DNA of 64,000 bases from the NCBI RefSeq assembly GCF_000024925.1, contig NC_013521.1, positions 806,001 through 870,000 on the forward strand. The letters are read 5' to 3'. A program made the translations under genes and the position numbers. The notes beneath the pieces were generated by a model that was not told where the DNA came from, did not search any database, and saw only the letters and a program-made list of their open reading frames with translations. Below are positions 41,369-54,230 of the stretch, in pieces. Position 1 is the stretch's first letter; each line of letters opens with the position of its first letter. The DNA comes from Sanguibacter keddieii DSM 10542 (GTDB lineage: Bacteria; Actinomycetota; Actinomycetes; Actinomycetales; Cellulomonadaceae).

Positions 41369-42714
41369 GCACCGAGCTGGCACCGGTCCTCTCCGCGCAC
41401 TGGGACGCCGAGCGCTCCTGGACGCTGGAGACCTACCTGGCGAACGGCGGGTACGAGGGCCTGCGCGCCGCGCTGGCCCAGCCCGCGGCCGACGTCGTGC
41501 AGACCGTCAAGGACTCCGGGCTGCGGGGTCGCGGCGGTGCCGGGTTCCCCACCGGCATGAAGTGGGGCTTCCTGCCCGCACCCGACGGCGGGCCCCGGTA
41601 CCTCGTGGTCAACGCCGACGAGTCCGAGCCGGGCACCTGCAAGGACATCCCGCTCATGCTCGCCTCGCCCCAGACCCTCGTCGAGGGCGTCGCCATCACC
41701 TCGTACGCCATCGGGTGCCACCACGCCTTCATCTACGTGCGCGGCGAGGTGCTGCACGTCTACCGGCGCCTGCTCAAGGCCGTCGAGGAGGCCTACGCCG
41801 CCGGGTACCTGGGCAAGGACGTCCTCGGCTCGGGCTTCGACCTCGACGTCACGGTGCACGCCGGGGCGGGTGCGTACATCTGCGGCGAGGAGACCGCGCT
41901 CCTCGACTCCCTCGAGGGGCTGCGCGGGCAGCCGCGCCTCAAGCCGCCCTTCCCCGCGGTCGCCGGCCTCTACGCCCGCCCGACCGTGGTCAACAACGTC
42001 GAGTCGGTCGCGTCGGTCCCGCAGATCGTCGCCCGCGGTGCCTCGTGGTTCACCTCGATGGGCACCGAGCGCTCGGCCGGGCACGGCCTCTTCTCGCTGT
42101 CCGGGCACGTGACCCACCCGGGCCAGTACGAGGCGCCGCTCGGCATCACGCTGCGCGAGCTCCTCGACATGGCCGGCGGGGTCCGCGGCGGCCGGGCGCT
42201 GAAGTTCTGGACGCCCGGGGGCTCGTCGACCCCGATCTTCACCGCCGAGCACCTTGACGTGCCGCTCGACTACGAGTCGGTCGCCGCGGCGGGCTCGATG
42301 CTCGGCACCCGCGCGCTGCAGATCTTCGACGAGACCACGTCGGTGGTCCGCGCGGTCACGCGGTGGACGGAGTTCTACGCGCACGAGTCCTGCGGCAAGT
42401 GCACGCCGTGCCGCGAGGGCACCTACTGGCTCAAGCAGGTGCTCCGGCGCCTCGAGGCAGGCCAGGGCACGCAGGGCGACATCGACACGCTCCTCGACAC
42501 CTGCGACAACATCCTCGGGCGCGCGTTCTGCGCCCTCGGCGACGGCGCGACGTCGTGCATCACCTCGGCCGTCCAGTACTTCCGCGAAGAGTTCGAGGCC
42601 GGGATGCACACCCCCGCGAGCGAGCTGTTCCCGCCCGAGAGATCGGCACTGTTCGGCTACACCCCGAGGACGCGCGCGGCGACGCTCGCGGGAGCAGGCG
42701 CTGGAGGCCACTGA
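41365..42714 (+). CDS. nuoF: NADH-quinone oxidoreductase subunit F
   Basis: A 449-residue 51-kDa subunit that oxidises NADH. The FMN/NADH site is [18 protein letters not shown], followed by [12 protein letters not shown] and the glycine loop [19 protein letters not shown]. The N3 [4Fe-4S] ligands are [10 protein letters not shown] plus the Cys of [15 protein letters not shown]. The length is normal. Overlaps with nuoE (ATGA) and nuoG (TGATG) keep production in step. Confidence 0.97.
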   Translation: MSTELAPVLSAHWDAERSWTLETYLANGGYEGLRAALAQPAADVVQTVKDSGLRGRGGAGFPTGMKWGFLPAPDGGPRYLVVNADESEPGTCKDIPLMLASPQTLVEGVAITSYAIGCHHAFIYVRGEVLHVYRRLLKAVEEAYAAGYLGKDVLGSGFDLDVTVHAGAGAYICGEETALLDSLEGLRGQPRLKPPFPAVAGLYARPTVVNNVESVASVPQIVARGASWFTSMGTERSAGHGLFSLSGHVTHPGQYEAPLGITLRELLDMAGGVRGGRALKFWTPGGSSTPIFTAEHLDVPLDYESVAAAGSMLGTRALQIFDETTSVVRAVTRWTEFYAHESCGKCTPCREGTYWLKQVLRRLEAGQGTQGDIDTLLDTCDNILGRAFCALGDGATSCITSAVQYFREEFEAGMHTPASELFPPERSALFGYTPRTRAATLAGAGAGGH

Positions 42715-45353
42715 TGACTGTCACGGAGAGCAAGGGCGCTGCCGGGACCGCGGCACAGCCGCCCGCACGACCAGACCACGTCACCTTCACCCTCGACGGC
42801 GTCGAGATGTCCGTCCCCAAGGGCACGCTCGTCATCCGCGCGGCCGAGCAGGTGGGCGTGCAGATCCCCCGGTTCTGCGACCACCCGCTCCTCGAGCCCG
42901 CCGGCGCCTGCCGCCAGTGCCTCGTCGACGTCGCCATGCCCGACCGCGAGGGCAACGTCCGGCCGATGCCCAAGCCGCAGGCCTCGTGCACGCTCGAGGC
43001 CGCCCCCGGGATGATCGTCAAGACCCAGCACACCTCGCCGGTCGCCGACAAGGCCCAGCAGGGGGTCATGGAGCTGCTGCTCATCAACCACCCGCTCGAC
43101 TGCCCGGTGTGCGACAAGGGCGGCGAGTGCCCGCTGCAGAACCAGGCGATGAGCAACGGTCGCCCCACCAGCCGCTTCGTCGACGTCAAGCGGACCTTCC
43201 CCAAGCCCATCTCCGTCTCGACCGAGATCCTCCTCGACCGCGAGCGCTGCGTCCTGTGCCAGCGCTGCACCCGGTTCTCGAAGCAGATCGCCGGGGACGC
43301 GTTCATCGACCTGCAGGAGCGCGGCGCCCGTCAGCAGATCGGCCGGTTCGACACCGACGTCCTCGACTTCGCGGACCCGGTCGCCGCGGACGGCGACGTC
43401 CCGACGGGTGGTGCGGAGCCCGACGAGTCCGGCCAGCCCTTCGCGTCGTACTTCTCGGGGAACACCGTGCAGATCTGCCCGGTCGGCGCCCTGACCGGTG
43501 CGGCCTACAGGTTCCGCTCCCGGCCCTTCGACCTCGTCTCGACCCCGTCGGTCTCCGAGCACGACTCCTCCGGGTCCGCGATCCGCGTCGACCACCGTCG
43601 CGGCACGGTGATGCGGCGGCTGGCGGGGGAGGACCCGGCGGTCAACGAGGAGTGGATCACCGACAAGGACCGCTTCGCCTTCACCTGGCAGACCGCGCCG
43701 GACCGGATCACCTCGCCGATGGTCCGCGACCGCGGGGCCGACGGCTTCCGCGGCGAGCTGCGCCCCGTCAGCTGGATGGAGGCCTTCGACGCGGCCGCCG
43801 CCGGCCTGCGGGCGGCCTGCACGGCCGACCGCCGCTCCGACGGCGGCGTCGGTGTGCTGCCCGGCGGGCGCCTCACGATCGAGGACGCCTACGCCTACGC
43901 CAAGTTCGCGCGGGTGGTCCTCGGCACGAACGACGTCGACCACCGGTCTCGCGTGCACTCCGACGAGGAGCTCGCCTTCCTCGGCAGCACGGTCGCAGGC
44001 TCTGGGCTCGGCGTCACCTTCACCGACCTCGAGGCGGCGTCCGCGGTGCTGCTGGTCGGGCTCGAGCCCGAGGAGGAGGCCGGCGTGGTGTTCTTGCGCC
44101 TGCGCAAGGGCGCCCGCTCCCACGGGCTCAAGGCCTTCAGCGTCGCGCCCTTCGCCTCGCGCGGCCTGCGCCGGGTCGGCGACCGGGGCGGCGTGCTGCT
44201 CCCCGCCGCACCGGGGACAGAGCCCGAGGTGCTCGACGCCGTCGGGACCGACGACGACCTCGCCCACGTGCGGGACGCGCTCGCGGACGACGGCCGCGGT
44301 GTGATCCTCGTGGGCGAGCGCCTGGCCGGTGTCCCCGGCGGGTACTCGGCGGTGCTGCGGCTCGCCGGGCGCACCGGGGCCCGCGTCGCGTGGGTGCCGC
44401 GGCGTGCGGGCGAGCGCGGCGCGGTCGAGACCGGCACGCTGCCCACCCTGCTGCCGGGCGGCCGTCCGGTGGCCGACGCCGCGGCGCGGGTCGACCTCGC
44501 CGCCGCCTGGTCGGTCGACTCCCTGCCCGCGACCCCGGGCCGGGGGACCGCAGAGATCGTCTCGGCTCTCGCCGAGGGGCGGCTGCGCGGGGTGGTGGTC
44601 GGCGGCCTCGAGCTCGCCGACCTGCCCGACCCTGTCGCCGCACGCGCGGCGCTCGAGGTCGCGGACTTCGTGGTGTCCCTCGAGGTCCGTGCGAGCGACG
44701 TCACCGAGCACGCCGACGTGGTCTTCCCCGTCGCGCCGCCTGCCGAGAAGGCCGGGGCGTACTGGAGCTGGGAGGGACGGATCCGTCCCTTCCCCGCGGC
44801 GCTGGACTCCGCGGCCCTGTCCGACCACCGGGTGCTCGACGCGATCGCGGACGTGCTCGGGGTGCGGCTGGGGCTGGGGTCGCTCGACGCGGTCCGCGCC
44901 GAGATCGAGCAGCTGGGCCCGTGGGACGGTGCCCGGGTCGAGCCGCCGGCCGAGCCGGTCCCCGAGCCGCCCCGGCTCGTGGCCGGGCAGGCCGTGCTGG
45001 CCGGGTGGCGGATGCTCCTCGACTGCGGACGGTCCCAGGACGGCGAGGTGTTCCTCGCCGGGACCGCCAAGCGTCCGGTCGCCCGGATGTCGGCTGCCAC
45101 GGCGGCCGGTCTGGCCGGAGCCGGTGGCGCTGCGCCAGGGGGCGCAGCGCCTCGGACGGTCGAGGTCTCGACGGCCACGGGCGCGGTCCGGCTCCCGCTG
45201 GTCGTGACCGACATGCCGGACCACGTCGTGTGGCTGCCGCTCAACTCTCCCGGGTCTCAGGTGCACCGGACCCTCGGGGTCGCGCCGGGCGCGGTCGTCC
45301 AGGTGCGTGCGGCCGACGCCGCGGCGACCGCGAGCGAAGGGCACGGTGCGTGA
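42714..45353 (+). CDS. nuoG: NADH-quinone oxidoreductase subunit G
   Basis: An 879-residue 75-kDa subunit. The N-terminal ferredoxin-like part carries the [2Fe-2S] ligands ([20 protein letters not shown]), then [14 protein letters not shown], the N5/N4 motifs [17 protein letters not shown] and the ICPVGALTG cysteine. The rest is a molybdopterin-oxidoreductase-like domain that binds no molybdenum in complex I. The C-terminal region is Ala/Gly-rich. It completes the electron path from NuoF to NuoI. Confidence 0.96.
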   Translation: MTVTESKGAAGTAAQPPARPDHVTFTLDGVEMSVPKGTLVIRAAEQVGVQIPRFCDHPLLEPAGACRQCLVDVAMPDREGNVRPMPKPQASCTLEAAPGMIVKTQHTSPVADKAQQGVMELLLINHPLDCPVCDKGGECPLQNQAMSNGRPTSRFVDVKRTFPKPISVSTEILLDRERCVLCQRCTRFSKQIAGDAFIDLQERGARQQIGRFDTDVLDFADPVAADGDVPTGGAEPDESGQPFASYFSGNTVQICPVGALTGAAYRFRSRPFDLVSTPSVSEHDSSGSAIRVDHRRGTVMRRLAGEDPAVNEEWITDKDRFAFTWQTAPDRITSPMVRDRGADGFRGELRPVSWMEAFDAAAAGLRAACTADRRSDGGVGVLPGGRLTIEDAYAYAKFARVVLGTNDVDHRSRVHSDEELAFLGSTVAGSGLGVTFTDLEAASAVLLVGLEPEEEAGVVFLRLRKGARSHGLKAFSVAPFASRGLRRVGDRGGVLLPAAPGTEPEVLDAVGTDDDLAHVRDALADDGRGVILVGERLAGVPGGYSAVLRLAGRTGARVAWVPRRAGERGAVETGTLPTLLPGGRPVADAAARVDLAAAWSVDSLPATPGRGTAEIVSALAEGRLRGVVVGGLELADLPDPVAARAALEVADFVVSLEVRASDVTEHADVVFPVAPPAEKAGAYWSWEGRIRPFPAALDSAALSDHRVLDAIADVLGVRLGLGSLDAVRAEIEQLGPWDGARVEPPAEPVPEPPRLVAGQAVLAGWRMLLDCGRSQDGEVFLAGTAKRPVARMSAATAAGLAGAGGAAPGGAAPRTVEVSTATGAVRLPLVVTDMPDHVVWLPLNSPGSQVHRTLGVAPGAVVQVRAADAAATASEGHGA

Positions 45354-46696
45354 TGGTCGACTTCTCGAACGACACCTTCTGGACGTACCTCGTCAAGGCC
45401 GTCCTCATCATCGTCTTCCTGCTCACCAGCGTGCTCGTCGCGATCTGGTTCGAGCGCAAGGTCGTGGCGCGGATGCAGGTGCGGCCCGGCCCCAACGTGC
45501 ACGGGCCCTTCGGTCTGCTGCAGTCGCTCGCCGACGCGATGAAGCTGCTCCTCAAGGAGGACATCACCGTCAAGGCGGCCGACAAGGTCGTGTACCTCGT
45601 GGCGCCCATGATCTCGGTGTTCTGCGCGCTGCTCACCTTCGCGGTCATCCCCTTCGGGCCGCAGGTGACCATCCCGTTCACGGACATCTCGACGCCGGCG
45701 CAGCTCACCGACTTCCCCGTCGCGGTGCTGTACATCCTGGCCTGCGCGTCGGTCGGGGTGTACGGGATCGTGCTGGGCGGCTGGTCCTCGGGCTCGACGT
45801 ACCCGCTGCTCGGCTCGGTGCGCTCGACCGCCCAGGTCATCAGCTACGAGCTCGCGATGGGGCTCTCGCTCGTGTCGGTCTTCATCATGGTCGGCTCGAT
45901 GTCCACGGGGGACATCGTCAGCTACCAGACCGAGTACTGGTTGATCCTGCCGCTGTTCCCCGCGTTCCTCATCTACGTGATCTCGATGGTCGGCGAGACC
46001 AACCGCCTGCCCTTCGACCTCCCCGAGGCCGAGGGCGAGCTCGTCTCCGGGTACATGACCGAGTACTCCTCGATGAAGTTCGCGTGGTTCTTCCTCGCCG
46101 AGTACATCAACATGATCAACGTCTCCGCCGTGGCGACGACGCTGTTCCTCGGTGGCTGGCGCGCACCCTTCCCGATCTCCACCATCAACGACGGCATGTT
46201 CAACGAGGGCTGGTGGCCGGTCCTCTGGTTCCTCGTGAAGATGTGGGGCTTCATGTTCCTCTTCGTGTGGATCCGTGGGACCGTGCTGCGGCTGCGCTAC
46301 GACCAGTTCATGCGCTTCGGCTGGAAGGTGCTCATCCCCGTCGCCCTCGGCTGGATCGTGTGCGTCTCCGTGGTCCGCGGCGTCCGCGAGTTCAGCGGCG
46401 TTGACCTGCAGACCGTCGGCGTGGTGGTCTTCGTGCTGGCTGTGGTCGCGATGCTCGCGCTGCGGTTCTGGCCGCAGAAGCAGCCGGAGGCTGCCGCCAC
46501 GACCGAGACCGACGGTGCGGCACCCTTCGACGCCTTCGCCGGCGGGTACCCCGTCCCGCCGCTGCCCGGTCAGACCCTCCCGCCCTCGCCGCGCGCCGCC
46601 CGGCGCGAGCGGGCGGCGGCCGGTGCGCTGGCAGCCGCACCCCCTGCACCGTCCGACAGCTCCACGGCACACGCACAGGAGGCCGACGATGAGTGA
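45353..46696 (+). CDS. nuoH: NADH-quinone oxidoreductase subunit H
   Basis: A 447-residue ND1 homologue with eight or nine helices. Marks: [18 protein letters not shown] (quinone tunnel entrance), the acidic loop [33 protein letters not shown], and the helix [25 protein letters not shown] polar tail of about 70 residues, Ala/Pro-rich, follows the last helix and is missing in E. coli (325 residues). The gene shares one base with nuoG and overlaps nuoI by 8 nt. Confidence 0.96.
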   Translation: MVDFSNDTFWTYLVKAVLIIVFLLTSVLVAIWFERKVVARMQVRPGPNVHGPFGLLQSLADAMKLLLKEDITVKAADKVVYLVAPMISVFCALLTFAVIPFGPQVTIPFTDISTPAQLTDFPVAVLYILACASVGVYGIVLGGWSSGSTYPLLGSVRSTAQVISYELAMGLSLVSVFIMVGSMSTGDIVSYQTEYWLILPLFPAFLIYVISMVGETNRLPFDLPEAEGELVSGYMTEYSSMKFAWFFLAEYINMINVSAVATTLFLGGWRAPFPISTINDGMFNEGWWPVLWFLVKMWGFMFLFVWIRGTVLRLRYDQFMRFGWKVLIPVALGWIVCVSVVRGVREFSGVDLQTVGVVVFVLAVVAMLALRFWPQKQPEAAATTETDGAAPFDAFAGGYPVPPLPGQTLPPSPRAARRERAAAGALAAAPPAPSDSSTAHAQEADDE

Positions 46697-47447
46697 CCGC
46701 AGCACGCCCGGACCGGGCAGCACCCCCGAGCCCGGCACCACGAGCCCCGGCTACCAGCAGCTGCGCCCGAAGCCCACGGGGGTCCGCGAGCTCGTCGCCC
46801 CGGTCGCCGGCTTCGGGGTCACCTTCTCGTCGATGTTCCGGCCGACGGTGACCGAGCAGTACCCCTTCGAGAAGGTCCCGACCAAGCCCCGGTACCACGG
46901 GCGTCACCAGCTCAACCGCTACGCCGACGGCCTCGAGAAGTGCATCGGGTGCGAGCTCTGCGCCTGGGCGTGCCCGGCCGACGCCATCTACGTCGAGGGC
47001 TCTAGCAACGCCGAGCTCCCCGACGGCGGCCACAGGTCGCCGGGGGAGCGGTACGGGAGCGTCTACCAGATCAACTACCTGCGCTGCATCTTCTGCGGGC
47101 TGTGCATCGAGGCCTGCCCCACGCGCGCCCTCACCATGACCAACGAGTACGAGCTCACCGGCCCCACCCGCGAGGGGCTCATCTGGGAGAAGGAGGACCT
47201 CTTGGCCCCGCTGCGCGACGGCATGCTCGCCGCACCGCACCCCATGGTCCCCGGGACCGAGGACACCCAGTACTACCGCGGCGAGGTCACCGGCCCGACC
47301 CCCGAGCAGGTCGCCTGGGTCGCCGAGCACCGCCCCGACGACCCGACGCTCGACGCGGCCCGCGCCGCGGCGGGCCAGGGCACCGCCACCGCCACCGCCT
47401 CGTCAGCCGGGACACCGGCCGCCGCGACCGGGACGGTCCGCTCGTGA
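46689..47447 (+). CDS. nuoI: NADH-quinone oxidoreductase subunit I
   Basis: A 252-residue 8Fe ferredoxin-like subunit. The two [4Fe-4S] clusters N6a and N6b use [12 protein letters not shown] and [12 protein letters not shown], separated by about 30 residues. It carries electrons to NuoB. An N-terminal 30-residue Pro/Gly/Thr-rich stretch and a C-terminal Ala/Thr-rich tail are extra compared with E. coli. It overlaps nuoH by 8 nt and nuoJ by 4 nt. Confidence 0.97.
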   Translation: MSDRSTPGPGSTPEPGTTSPGYQQLRPKPTGVRELVAPVAGFGVTFSSMFRPTVTEQYPFEKVPTKPRYHGRHQLNRYADGLEKCIGCELCAWACPADAIYVEGSSNAELPDGGHRSPGERYGSVYQINYLRCIFCGLCIEACPTRALTMTNEYELTGPTREGLIWEKEDLLAPLRDGMLAAPHPMVPGTEDTQYYRGEVTGPTPEQVAWVAEHRPDDPTLDAARAAAGQGTATATASSAGTPAAATGTVRS

Positions 47448-48316
47448 CGAGCGGGGCGGAGGCCGTCCTCTTCTGGTGCCTCGCACCCCTCATGGTGGTC
47501 GCAGCGCTCGGCCTGCTCTTCGCCCGCAAGGCCGTGCACGCCACGCTCTGCGTCGTCTTCGTCATGGTGTGCCTGGCGGTCATGTACGTCGCCCTCGAGG
47601 CGCCGTTCCTCGGCATCGTGCAGATCGTCGTCTACACCGGCGCCGTGATGATGCTCTTCCTCTTCGTCATCATGCTCGTCGGCGTCGACGCCTCGGACTC
47701 GCTGGTCGAGACCATCCGTGGGCAGCGGCTCGTCGGCTGGCTGCTCGGCCTCGGCCTCGGCGCGGTCCTGGTCGGCGTGATCCTGCGGGTGTCCTTCCCG
47801 GAGGGCATCGGCCTGGAGGCCGCCAACGCCGAGACCAACCCCGTCGCGATCGCCCGCGTGCTGTTCGGCGACTTCGTGTTCAACCTCGAGGTGGTCGGCA
47901 TCCTGCTCATCACGGCCGCGCTCGCGGCCCTCACGCTCACCCACAAGCAGCGGCTCACGGCGCGCGTGGGGCAGAAGGAGCGCGCCGACGCGCGGGTCGC
48001 CAGCGGCGAGTCGCTCGTCCCGCTGCCCGCCCCGGGCGTCTACGCCCAGCGCAACGCGATGGACGTGCCGGCGCTCGACCCGCAGGGACGCCCGATCGAG
48101 GCGTCCGTGTCGCGGGTGCTGCGCGTCCGCGGCCAGGAGCGCCAGGCGCCGGTAGACGGCGAGATCGCGAACCAGTCCGAGCAGGGCCCGCGGGTGTCCG
48201 GCAGCGAGACCCAGGGCCCCCAGGGTCAGGTCGAGACCGGTGCCCCGGTCGAGCCGCCCGAGGACCCGTCTCCCGCCAGCCCGCCCCCGCCCCGGACCAC
48301 CGAGGAGGAGCGCTGA
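47444..48316 (+). CDS. nuoJ: NADH-quinone oxidoreductase subunit J with extended tail
   Basis: A 290-residue ND6 homologue: five helices in the first 170 residues (with [28 protein letters not shown], the pi-bulge helix) and then about 110 residues of polar Pro/Gln/Glu-rich tail that is probably cytoplasmic. E. coli NuoJ has 184 residues. GTG at 47444 overlaps the nuoI stop. Single-base spacing to nuoK. Confidence 0.95.
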   Translation: MTSGAEAVLFWCLAPLMVVAALGLLFARKAVHATLCVVFVMVCLAVMYVALEAPFLGIVQIVVYTGAVMMLFLFVIMLVGVDASDSLVETIRGQRLVGWLLGLGLGAVLVGVILRVSFPEGIGLEAANAETNPVAIARVLFGDFVFNLEVVGILLITAALAALTLTHKQRLTARVGQKERADARVASGESLVPLPAPGVYAQRNAMDVPALDPQGRPIEASVSRVLRVRGQERQAPVDGEIANQSEQGPRVSGSETQGPQGQVETGAPVEPPEDPSPASPPPPRTTEEER

Positions 48317-48317
48317 C

Positions 48318-48617
48318 ATGGACATGTCCAACTACCTCGTGCTCTCGGCGCTGCTGTTCTCGATCGGTGCCGCGACGGTGCTGCTGCGGCGCAACGCGAT
48401 CATCGTGTTCATGGGCATCGAGCTCATGCTCAACGCCTCCAACCTCGCCTTCGTGACCTTCGCCCGCATGCACGGAGACCTCAGCGGCCAGGTCATCGCG
48501 TTCTTCGTGATGGTCGTCGCGGCCGCCGAGGTGGTCGTCGGGCTCGCCATCATCGTGTCCATCTTTAGAACCCGCAGGTCTGCGTCGGTCGACGACGTCA
48601 ACCTGCTGAAGAACTGA
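48318..48617 (+). CDS. nuoK: NADH-quinone oxidoreductase subunit K
   Basis: A 99-residue ND4L homologue with three helices. The two membrane glutamates needed for proton passage are in [16 protein letters not shown] (Glu36 region) and [18 protein letters not shown] (Glu71 region). A second ATG two codons in (48324) is also possible. The gene lies 1 nt after nuoJ and 16 nt before nuoL. Confidence 0.96.
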   Translation: MDMSNYLVLSALLFSIGAATVLLRRNAIIVFMGIELMLNASNLAFVTFARMHGDLSGQVIAFFVMVVAAAEVVVGLAIIVSIFRTRRSASVDDVNLLKN

Positions 48618-48633
48618 CGGGGAGCGGACACCT

Positions 48634-50559
<1,926 letters not shown>

Positions 50560-50572
50560 GAGGGGCGGACAG

Positions 50573-52276
50573 ATGACCATCGACCCGAACATCCCGTGGC
50601 TCACCCTGCTGGCCGTCGTGCCGCTCGTGGGCGCTGCCGTCGTGTGGGCGCTGCCCCACGGCTCCCGCCGGCTCGCGCGCCCCGTCGCGCTCGGCTTCTC
50701 CCTCCTCGAGGTGGTGCTCGTCGTCCTCGCGGTCGCCGCCTTCGACACCTCGGCCGCGTCGACGCACCAGCTCGTCGAGACGCACGCCTGGATCCCGCAG
50801 ATCGGTGCGAGCTACGCGCTCGGCGTCGACGGGGTCGGCCTGCTGCTCGTCGCGCTGAGCGTCGGGCTCGTGCCGCTCGTGATCGGCGCCGCGTGGCGCG
50901 AGCAGGGCGTCGAAGACGCTGTGAGCACTGTGAGCACTGTGAGCACTGAGGGTGCTGCCGGTGCTGCGGGTGCGGCCGCCCCAGCGCGTGGCGCAGGCAC
51001 CGCGAAGAGCCCCGCCGGAGCCGACGACCGACCCGGCGAGGGCCGGCTGCGGCACTACCTCGCCCTGGTCCTCGTCCTGCAGACCTTCATGGTGCTCGTG
51101 TTCAGCGCGCGCGACGTGTTCCTGTTCTACGTCGTCTTCGAGGCGATGCTCGTCCCCGTCTACTTCATGATCGGCGGGTTCGGCGAGGGGGCCCGGCGCC
51201 GCTACGCCGCGATCAAGTTCCTCATCTTCTCGCTCGCCGGCGGCCTCGTGATGCTCGCCGCCGTGATCGTCCTCTACGTGCAGGGCCCCGGTGGGGAGCA
51301 GGGCTTCCTCACCGAGAACCTCACGGGCCTGGGCCTCGACCAGACGACGGAGCGGCTGCTGTTCCTCGGGTTCTTCCTCGCCTTCGCGATCAAGGCCCCG
51401 ATGTTCCCGGTGCACTCCTGGCTGCCCGACGCGGCCGAGCACGCCCCCGCAGGCACCTCGGTGCTGCTCGTGGGGGTGCTCGACAAGGTCGGCACCTTCG
51501 GGATGCTCACCCTCTGCCTGCCGCTGTTCCCCGACGCGAGCCGGTGGGCCGCGCCCGTGGTCATCGTGCTCGCCGTGGTGTCGATCATCTACGGGGCGCT
51601 GCTGGCGCTCGGCCAGGACGACCTCATGCGGCTCGTCGCGTACACCTCGGTCTCGCACTTCGGCGTGATCGTGCTCGGCATCTTCGCCTTCACCCAGCTG
51701 AGCGTCTCCGGCGCGTCCTTCTACATGGTCAACCACGGGATCTCGACCGGGCTGCTGTTCCTCGTCGGCGGCTTCGTGGTCCGGCGGACCGTCTCCGGGC
51801 GCTCGCGTCGGATCAGCGAGCTCGGCGGCCTGGCCAAGGTCACCCCGGTGCTCGCCGGCGTGTTCCTGCTCGCCGGTCTCTCGGCCCTGTCGCTGCCCGG
51901 TCTGTCGACCTTCGTCTCCGAGATCATGGTGTTCATCGGTGCCTTCGGCCGGTACCCCGTCGCGGCGATCGTCTCCGCCGTCGTGGTCGTGCTCGCCGCG
52001 CTGTACGTGCTGCTCACCTACCAGCGGATCTTCACCGGTCCGGTGCGCCCCGAGCTCGCCGAGGTCCGTGACCTCTCGGCCCGGGAGCGCTGGGTCGTCG
52101 CCCCGCTCGTCGTCGCGCTGCTCGTCCTCGGCTTCGTGCCGGGGCCGGCGCTCGACCTCGTCGGCGACCCCGCCGCCGTGACCCTCGAGCAGGTCGGCGT
52201 CACCGACGTCGTCCCGCAGCCCGAGGCGGCCGACGCCGCGCTCGTCGACGCACCGACCGAGGGGAGCGACTCATGA
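50573..52276 (+). CDS. nuoM: NADH-quinone oxidoreductase subunit M with low-complexity insertion
   Basis: A 567-residue ND4 antiporter-like subunit. The core has YVVFEAMLVPVYFMIGGFG and FAIKAPMFPVHSWLPDAAEHAPAGTSVLLVGVLDKVGTFGML, with the conserved proton-path Glu and Lys residues. Residues about 115-158, in a loop between helices, are a low-complexity insertion made of Val-Ser-Thr triplets and Gly-Ala-Ala triplets. The insertion is in frame and the rest of the protein is intact. The gene overlaps nuoN by 4 nt. Confidence 0.96.
   Translation: MTIDPNIPWLTLLAVVPLVGAAVVWALPHGSRRLARPVALGFSLLEVVLVVLAVAAFDTSAASTHQLVETHAWIPQIGASYALGVDGVGLLLVALSVGLVPLVIGAAWREQGVEDAVSTVSTVSTEGAAGAAGAAAPARGAGTAKSPAGADDRPGEGRLRHYLALVLVLQTFMVLVFSARDVFLFYVVFEAMLVPVYFMIGGFGEGARRRYAAIKFLIFSLAGGLVMLAAVIVLYVQGPGGEQGFLTENLTGLGLDQTTERLLFLGFFLAFAIKAPMFPVHSWLPDAAEHAPAGTSVLLVGVLDKVGTFGMLTLCLPLFPDASRWAAPVVIVLAVVSIIYGALLALGQDDLMRLVAYTSVSHFGVIVLGIFAFTQLSVSGASFYMVNHGISTGLLFLVGGFVVRRTVSGRSRRISELGGLAKVTPVLAGVFLLAGLSALSLPGLSTFVSEIMVFIGAFGRYPVAAIVSAVVVVLAALYVLLTYQRIFTGPVRPELAEVRDLSARERWVVAPLVVALLVLGFVPGPALDLVGDPAAVTLEQVGVTDVVPQPEAADAALVDAPTEGSDS
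50921..50947 (+). repeat. 9-nt tandem repeat in nuoM
   Basis: Three perfect copies of GTGAGCACT encode Val-Ser-Thr three times, followed by imperfect GGTGCTGCC-type copies that encode Gly-Ala-Ala. It lies in a loop region of NuoM and probably varies by slippage. Confidence 0.85.
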
Positions 52277-54078
52277 TCGCCACGACAGCCGCCGTAGCGG
52301 CCGGCTCCGCGGCTGCTGCCGCCACGGCCACGGGGACCTTCACGCCGCCCGAGGTCCAGTGGACGGCGCTGGCACCGCTGCTCGTCGTCTTCGGGGCCGG
52401 CGTCGTCGCCGTCCTCGTCGAGTCCTTCGCACCGGCCCGGCTGCGCCGCACCATCCAGGTGCCGCTCACCCTCGTGGCGCTCGTGGCCGCGCTCGCCGTC
52501 GTCGTGTGGCAGGGCGTCTCGTGGCTCGGCCCCGGCAGCCGGGGCGGGGTCGTCGTGCTCGGCGGGTCCCTCGTGATCGAGGGCATCTCGCTGCTGTTCC
52601 AGGGCATCATCCTGGTCGTCGCGGTCCTGGCGGTCCTCGTGGTGGTCGACCGCAGCCCGGGCGGGCAGGACGCCTTCGCGCCGAGCGCCGCGGCGATCCC
52701 CGGCTCCGACTACGAGGAGCTCGCCCGCCGTCGCGGGCTCCAGCAGACCGAGGTCTTCCCGCTCCTGCTCTTCGCGATCGGCGGGATGCTCATCTTCCCG
52801 GCGGCCGCCGACCTGCTCACCATGTTCATCGCCCTCGAGGTGCTCTCGCTCCCGCTGTACGTCATGTGCGGGATGGCGCGGCGTCGCCGGCTGCTCTCGC
52901 AGGAGGCGTCCTTCAAGTACTTCGTGCTGGGGGCCTTCGCCTCGGCGGTCTTCCTCTTCGGCTCGGCGCTGCTCTACGGCTACGCGGGCTCGGTCCGGTT
53001 CAGCGACATCTTCACGGCGTCGAGCACCGTCGCGCAGGGCGGGTCCCCCGAGGGCTGGGAGCTGCTGTGGCTCGTCGGCTTCCTCATGGTGGTCTGCGGG
53101 CTGCTGTTCAAGGTCGGTGCGGTGCCCTTCCAGGCCTGGGTGCCCGACGTCTACCAGGGCGCCCCGACGGCCATCACCGGCTTCATGGCCGCCTGCACCA
53201 AGATCGCCGCCTTCGGTGCACTCGTGCGCATCCTGTGGTTCGGCGGCTTCGGCGGGACGCTCGACATGCTCGTCTCCGTCAAGACCGCGCTGTGGGTCGT
53301 GGCCATCGCGACCATGGCGGTCGGCGTCGTCGTCGGTGCGACCCAGACCGACATGAAGCGCATGCTCGGGTACTCCTCGATCGCCCACGCCGGGTTCGTG
53401 CTCGTGGCGGTCCTCGGCTTCAACACCGACGGCATCGTCGCGGTGCTCTTCTACCTCGCGGCCTACGGCCTCGCCACGGTCGGCGCCTTCGGCGTCGTCA
53501 CGCTGGTGCGCGAGACCGGCAGTGGGGGAGAGGTCCTCGGCGAGGCCACGCACCTGGGCCAGTGGGCCGGCCTCGGCAAGCGCAGCCCGTGGCTCGCGGC
53601 CTGCTTCTCGGTGTTCCTGCTGTCCTTCGCCGGGATCCCGCTCACCGCAGGGTTCATCGCGAAGTTCGGGGCGTTCTCGGCCGCTGTGCAGGGGAGCGAG
53701 CAGCTGGGGACCGGCGAGGTCCTCGCCGTCGTCGGCGTGCTCGCGTCGGCCGTCGCGGTGTTCTTCTACATCCGCATCATCGTCATCATGTTCTTCATGG
53801 ACCCGGCCGGGTCCGACGCGGCGAGCCCGGTGGTCGACGCGGACTCGGGGATCGAGGGCGCGACCGAGGGCTCTGCCGACCTCGCGCCCGACGGCACCTC
53901 GACCAGCCCGGCGACGACGTCCGTGCTGCTCGCCGACGGGGCGCCGCGCGTCACGGTGGTGGGCGGCTTCGGCCCGACGGCCGTCGCGGTGGCGGTCACC
54001 GCGGTCGCGGTCGTGGTGCTCGGTGTGTACCCCACCCCGCTGCTCGAGCTCATCGGCTGGGCGACCGGCCTGGGCTGA
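52273..54078 (+). CDS. nuoN: NADH-quinone oxidoreductase subunit N
   Basis: A 601-residue ND2 antiporter-like subunit, last gene of nuoA-N. Marks: FIALEVLSLPLYVMCGMARR, ASFKYFVLGAFASAVFLFGSALLYGYAGS, FKVGAVPFQAWVPDVYQGAPTAITGFMA and MKRMLGYSSIAHAGFVLVAVL. A loop of about 50 residues between the last two helices (about 500-550) is acidic and Ser/Thr-rich. After the stop only a weak GC hairpin (CCGGGC/GCCCGG, 54083-54096) is seen, so some transcripts may read on. Confidence 0.96.
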   Translation: MIATTAAVAAGSAAAAATATGTFTPPEVQWTALAPLLVVFGAGVVAVLVESFAPARLRRTIQVPLTLVALVAALAVVVWQGVSWLGPGSRGGVVVLGGSLVIEGISLLFQGIILVVAVLAVLVVVDRSPGGQDAFAPSAAAIPGSDYEELARRRGLQQTEVFPLLLFAIGGMLIFPAAADLLTMFIALEVLSLPLYVMCGMARRRRLLSQEASFKYFVLGAFASAVFLFGSALLYGYAGSVRFSDIFTASSTVAQGGSPEGWELLWLVGFLMVVCGLLFKVGAVPFQAWVPDVYQGAPTAITGFMAACTKIAAFGALVRILWFGGFGGTLDMLVSVKTALWVVAIATMAVGVVVGATQTDMKRMLGYSSIAHAGFVLVAVLGFNTDGIVAVLFYLAAYGLATVGAFGVVTLVRETGSGGEVLGEATHLGQWAGLGKRSPWLAACFSVFLLSFAGIPLTAGFIAKFGAFSAAVQGSEQLGTGEVLAVVGVLASAVAVFFYIRIIVIMFFMDPAGSDAASPVVDADSGIEGATEGSADLAPDGTSTSPATTSVLLADGAPRVTVVGGFGPTAVAVAVTAVAVVVLGVYPTPLLELIGWATGLG

Positions 54079-54230
54079 GCAGCCGGGCCTGCCCGGTCGA
54101 GGGCCGAAGGTCCCTTGCCCCTGCGCCGCGAGGGTGCTCCGGGTCTCGGGACGAACGGTGCGGTTCCCCACACCGTCGCGGCAGGGTGTCAGTGCACGCC
54201 CAGACCACGACAGACGATAGGTTCTACCCT

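Noticed and set aside
42657-45344. An 895-codon open frame antisense to nuoG
   Set aside because: Same reason: nuoG is complete on the plus strand and the antisense product is a repetitive, charged shadow.
42254-45352. A 1033-codon N-terminal extension of nuoH through nuoF and nuoG
   Set aside because: The frame is open only because stops are rare at this GC; NuoH starts at 45353 by homology and by the nuoG stop overlap.
52018-54171. A 717-codon open frame antisense to nuoM/nuoN
   Set aside because: Shadow; it spans two real genes and has no fold-like pattern.
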